Source of the DNA: Hymenopus coronatus | Lineage: Eukaryota > Arthropoda > Insecta > Mantodea > Hymenopodidae | Assembly: GCA_030762935.1 (NCBI GenBank) | Contig: CM060886.1 | Span: 30,482,509 to 30,546,508 of the forward strand | Length of the DNA: 64,000 nucleotides | Direction of reading: 5' to 3' | Translations under genes and position numbers: made by a program | Notes under the pieces: generated by a model | Databases searched by the model: none | The model's input: the letters and a program-made list of their open reading frames with translations, nothing else | What the model was told of the DNA's origin: nothing | In this document: positions 53,858-59,213 of the stretch, piece after piece | Layout: each line of letters starts with the position of its first letter | Numbering within the stretch: position 1 is the first letter of the stretch

Positions 53858-56800
53858 GCACACACATATATTTCAGGTCTACAAGATGATGAAATGAATC
53901 CTCAAATCAGTACTGGATCAACTGAGATGAGAGTTGATTTACATATATTTACTCTCAGATTAAGGGACTGGAAGGAAATTTTACCTCTACATAACTCATT
54001 ATACAACTTTTATATAGTGATGATGATGAAACAATAAGGGGTCTCTTTTGAAATTGTACGTAGGTTCTCAACAGACTTTTGTGGCTCTTAAAATTTGCCT
54101 TCAATCAAATCCAATGGTTCTGATAAAACACATTCTTGGTTGCCCTTCTTATATCTTCAGGTTCCAAGAAAGAGGGTTAACTTAAATTATTATTTGATGA
54201 GGATCTGCCAAGAACATATACACTGCAGTCTAGCACCTCATTAAAAAAGTGGACTGAACATATCTAGAGTTTTGTTAAAATAAAGGCCTACTCTTGTGAC
54301 TTATTATTAGTAATATCCAGAGAGTAATACCTAGAAAGGGATTTTTATCATCATCGTCATCATTATCATCATCATCATCATCAGTTATTTAGAAAAAAAG
54401 TCACAAAGTCATGGGACGTGGTTTGAGCGGGCAAAGTTATTGCCGGGCAAATTCTTTTCCTCATACACTGATTTGCATTCAAGCATTCATACGTGGTGAC
54501 AGAATGGATGTTCAGTTGGAGACCAATGTGTGAGTTTGCAGACAATATTTGATTGGTTTTGTTACTGCCCGAAGTGAGCATGCTCTCTAACAATACCAAA
54601 TATATTTTGAGAGGAAAAATTGGAGTTCACAACCAAGTCGCTCAAATCGACGAATGTAAAATAGGACCAAAAATCCTAAATTTGTGGAAGACATTAGGCA
54701 GGTGTGTAGAGATTAGGTTTAGGCTAGGTTTAGTTAACCAGTGGGTTAAGTGTTTAGTGTACATAGCTAGTAATTTAGGGAAAAACAGTGTTCATGGTTA
54801 TAAATAGTGCAACAGCAACTGATGAACTGTAATTTATTGATAAGAACGTTGGCTGCCTTGTGTTATGTGATGGATAATTTGGCTGCACTGCATTCTTCAG
54901 AATAGCTGCATGCGCTATAAGTAAAGAAATAAAGAATTGTAAATCTTAAGTTATGTTCAGAAAACGTTTTCTCGCCCTCCGTGGTGTAATGGTTACCATG
55001 CTAACTTCATATTCCCAAGGTCGCGGGTTCAAACCCGACAGAGGAAGATGGATTTTTTCGGGTGTAAAAATCCTTAACATGGCTTCCTTCGGAAGGGAAG
55101 TAAAGCTGTTGGTCCTATCGTAGATTTACTGCACGTTAAAGAACCTCAAGCCTGATAGAGAGGCCTCTGAGCAAAATTAAGTGGTCTTTCGCACCCAATT
55201 TAGAATGGGATGCTGAGAACCACTGCAGTTAAAGAACATCCATAAATAACACGCCATTTACATTTTTTTTTTCTACCCCCCTCCAAGAAATCATTGCAGA
55301 ACATGATTTTAAATTCATATTAGATAATAAAATGTAAAGAAGCTGTACTTCAAAAAAATATTCCACTCACGTTGGACTTAGAAAAAATCCTGCATCACAT
55401 ATTGGAAAAAATAGCTAAAATTATTAATATTTAAAAAAACATTTATTTTACAGTAATTAGCTGGTCTTAGCATTTTTAAGTTTTGTTAATAGGTCTTTTA
55501 CACTAGTCAGGTATAAGATAAAATTAACTAGTTCATATATATTAAAACAGTAGAAGTAAATTTCTTTCCAATAATTATGCAGAAGGCCAGTATGAAAAAC
55601 TGTTTATAAATGCTGGCCTACTGATACTGAAATATCTCACATTAATTCAAACTCTTATTGGATAGTTAGATAATGTTAAAATTTGTTGAGATAATCAGTC
55701 GTATAAATACTTTGTGACCATGATGTGAACTTAGATTTATCAATGCAAGCATAAACACATACACAAAATAATGCAAAATGTTATTCTTTCCTATTCTCTA
55801 TATTGAAATATCAGCTTTTTATTTACATTCTCAAACCTTCAAGAAAAAATAAATAAAAATAGAGATTCAAAATAGCTCTTACCTGCATCTCCCTTATCCT
55901 GCGTGTGGCTACAACTTGTTTATAGCCTTGACTAATGGCAACATCTTGTTGAGAGATGGATGGAAGTAATATAGAACGATTATGAAGAAATATTTTATTC
56001 AAGAAACTGTGCAACTGTTCCAAAGCTTGCAATGCAGATGCTGGATTGAACTCTTTAGGTAAAGTAATACTTGGTAAAGTTTTTTGCTGTTCCCGATCTT
56101 TATTACCAACTTCTGCTTCTCCTGTATGGGGTACCTAGACAAAATTGTTATTGTGAGCCACAAATGCAAAAAATGTTATAATGGTTTTTATAAAATTGTC
56201 ATTTTGATTATTATAGAATTAACCTGAAATAAAAATTATTTTAAAACATTATGTTGCCAGGCAAGGTTTACAAACTTTAGGATTTAACAAGATACTCTCT
56301 TCACGCTATGTTTAACATACTGTAGTTTATTTTATGAACAGTGAGAATATTTTAAGAAACAGCTACATAAACAGTATAAAATATAACAAATTTAATGGTT
56401 TCACATGAACTAAAAGGGTGATTGAAAAGTTTTCAATTTTCTATGGAGCATATTGTATATTGTGCTATCCTTTGAAAAAAATGTAGAACAGGATGTGATA
56501 GGAAAAAGAAGGCAAAGAACTATTGCTTTAATGACCACAAATGTAATACATCCCTCTCCCTATTGGTAGTATAGGACCATATCAGTGAAAAAAAATTTAA
56601 AACTTCTATTTGACAAGTTTTGTTAAATGAAAGTAAAAGCTTATGAAGGTAACTATATGGCTGATAAAAATGTATGTTATGATACTGGTCTTACAGAAGC
56701 TTCCAGTTTAGGAGTATTGAAATTCATTGATCATAATTTCACACACTCAAAAAGAACATAAAAAATATTTTAAAAATGTAATATGTTACATATACATGAC

Positions 56801-59163
56801 TTTCTTTACCTTCTATCATTTATTAGAGGCTACACAAACTATTCATGAAAGGTTATTTTTCTATCTCCTTCATTTTAATTAAGATAAATATTTTAAAAAA
56901 TGGCTAGAATACATAATTCATTATAGATGCACAGGGAATAGTGTTAGTTAAATATTAAACAACTAGAGCTGTATGCGCATCTTAAAAGTTCATTTACTTT
57001 TCCATGAATTCACAAGACAAAAATGAAAATCATCAGGACTTGAAAAAGAATGACAAAATACTGATCAATTGCACCATTAACAACGTATATCTAGAAATGG
57101 CTTACATCACAAAAAAGTTATTTTAAATAAATCATGTGTTTTAAAGCGATCTACATCCTTTGTGTAGCATGTTTTCTTCTATTGCTTTAACAGCTATATG
57201 TACAAGATTTTACAAACTTCCTTCCAAACAAGGAGGACTTTTCAGAAAATGCAACAAACAAATTTTATTTGTCATGAAAATATCTTTATTATGATATGTT
57301 AATCAAAATCATTACAAGTATTTTTCATAAAATATAAAATTTAACAATGGATGGAAATGTGATAAAAACAGAGCGCAATTTGCTCAAATATCATTGTTGC
57401 ATATATTATCAGATTAGAAATAAAAAAGGATGCAGTTGGAGGATTAAATGTATTACTGGTATGTTGCCGTAATAATTCAATAGTTAGAGCAACTGCACAG
57501 AGAGCAGAACCATCTTCAAATTCCAGCCGTGAAATTGAATTTTTCAGTTAGTTCTAAAGCCCTGAATAATTGAATCAGCAGCAGTGAACAACATTTTTAC
57601 AGTAAAACTTCACATCAGGAAACTATGCAGTCATTGTATCCCCTACAATCTCACAAACGAGTAGAAAACAATGCAAAGAAATGAAAACCTTTTTCCTAAA
57701 ATCATTTTTTTTAAATTCAAGAGACCTCTGAGCATGTGACTGTTGTGAAATCTCTGTATTAAAAATCCTTGTTTGGAATATTTCTCTACTCATTATGTAC
57801 ATGGTAGAAAAAATAAAAACATGTGGCCTAAAGGAGAGTTCAGTGTCGTGGGGAACATACAGTATGTTCAAAATAAGTAACTATTTCTTGATTGAGGTAA
57901 CTTACGAATTTCTTTTTGCTACAGGTTGATCACTGAGCAGTATTGACTATTCCTGAACATATTGCCATTGTCATATGTCATCTACAGGGTGTTCCGTGTG
58001 ATGAGCTGCAACAATGGTTTCTATGGAAATTTAGAAAGGATGGACCAATGAATAAAACCATATGGAGCTGTTAAATAAGTTTCAACTAATAGGCATTCTT
58101 GCTGAAGAATCTTGACCAGTTCGACCTTCCACAAGCTCAGCTGACATTGATGCAATGAGTCAATTGAATGGAGTCCTAAATCTGTACGCTGGCTTTCACA
58201 TCGATTGCAAATTCTAAAATTGTCGGTGTTCAAAGTGCTGAAATTTACCTTGAAGAAGCATGCATATCATTTGCAAGTGTTACATCAACTCCATGACAGA
58301 ATTTGCAGCTGATGTGAAAGACAATGTATAGATTTAGGACTCTGTTCAATTGACTCCTGTATTACGTCAGTATCAGCTGTGCCTGTGGAAGGTTGACCTG
58401 ATTGAGACTCGTCAGCAACAGTGTCTATTTGGTAAGCATTGTTTAATGACAGATATAAAGAGAGAAAGACTTCATGTCATGAATATTTCACACTATGAAG
58501 GGGCCATTGACTGCCTCTGCAGTCAAGTGGTCATCTGGCTTCTCACCCAGAGTCCCAGGTTTGATTCCTGGCTGGGGCAAGGAATTTTTTTTAACTAGAT
58601 TCATTCCATATCAGCCACAGAGGCAGTAAGTACACATGTGAGAATTTTTTTTGTATACATATGGCACCATAGGCGATGAAATGGAATGAAATGGAGCACT
58701 GGTGGAATGCGATGGCGGGAGATACTGGAGAAAACCTGCCCTTGCGCCACTTTGTTCACCACAAATCCTCTTTGCAATCGCCTGAGATTGAACTTGGCTG
58801 CCTAGGTGAAAGGCGAGTGGTCTAACCACTCGGCCATGGCACAGTCCATGTGAGAGTGAATGCATGTGTGTGTTTAATAGAAGTACTGAAAACAACTGAT
58901 GTTAACAAACTCCAGTTCCTCAAGAAAACACCAACAGTTGCTTCAATCAAAGCCTCCAATATGACCTTAGAAGGGTCATATATGATAGGTCAGGTATGAT
59001 AGAAGTTAAAGGAGGCTATATAAATGAAACAATAATAAAGCGGGTCATTGTCACATTGATGTTACAGATTCAGCTGCCATTTCTTTACAATGAAAATTCT
59101 CAGAAAACAGAAGTAGCTGTCTGGGGTTTCTCTCCTACAGGATCCTTACTCTGTCTCTGTCTC

Positions 59164-59213
<50 letters not shown>

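Noticed and set aside
53695..54037. Ser/Leu-rich open frames on the plus strand
   Set aside because: They run across a TC microsatellite and have no other support.
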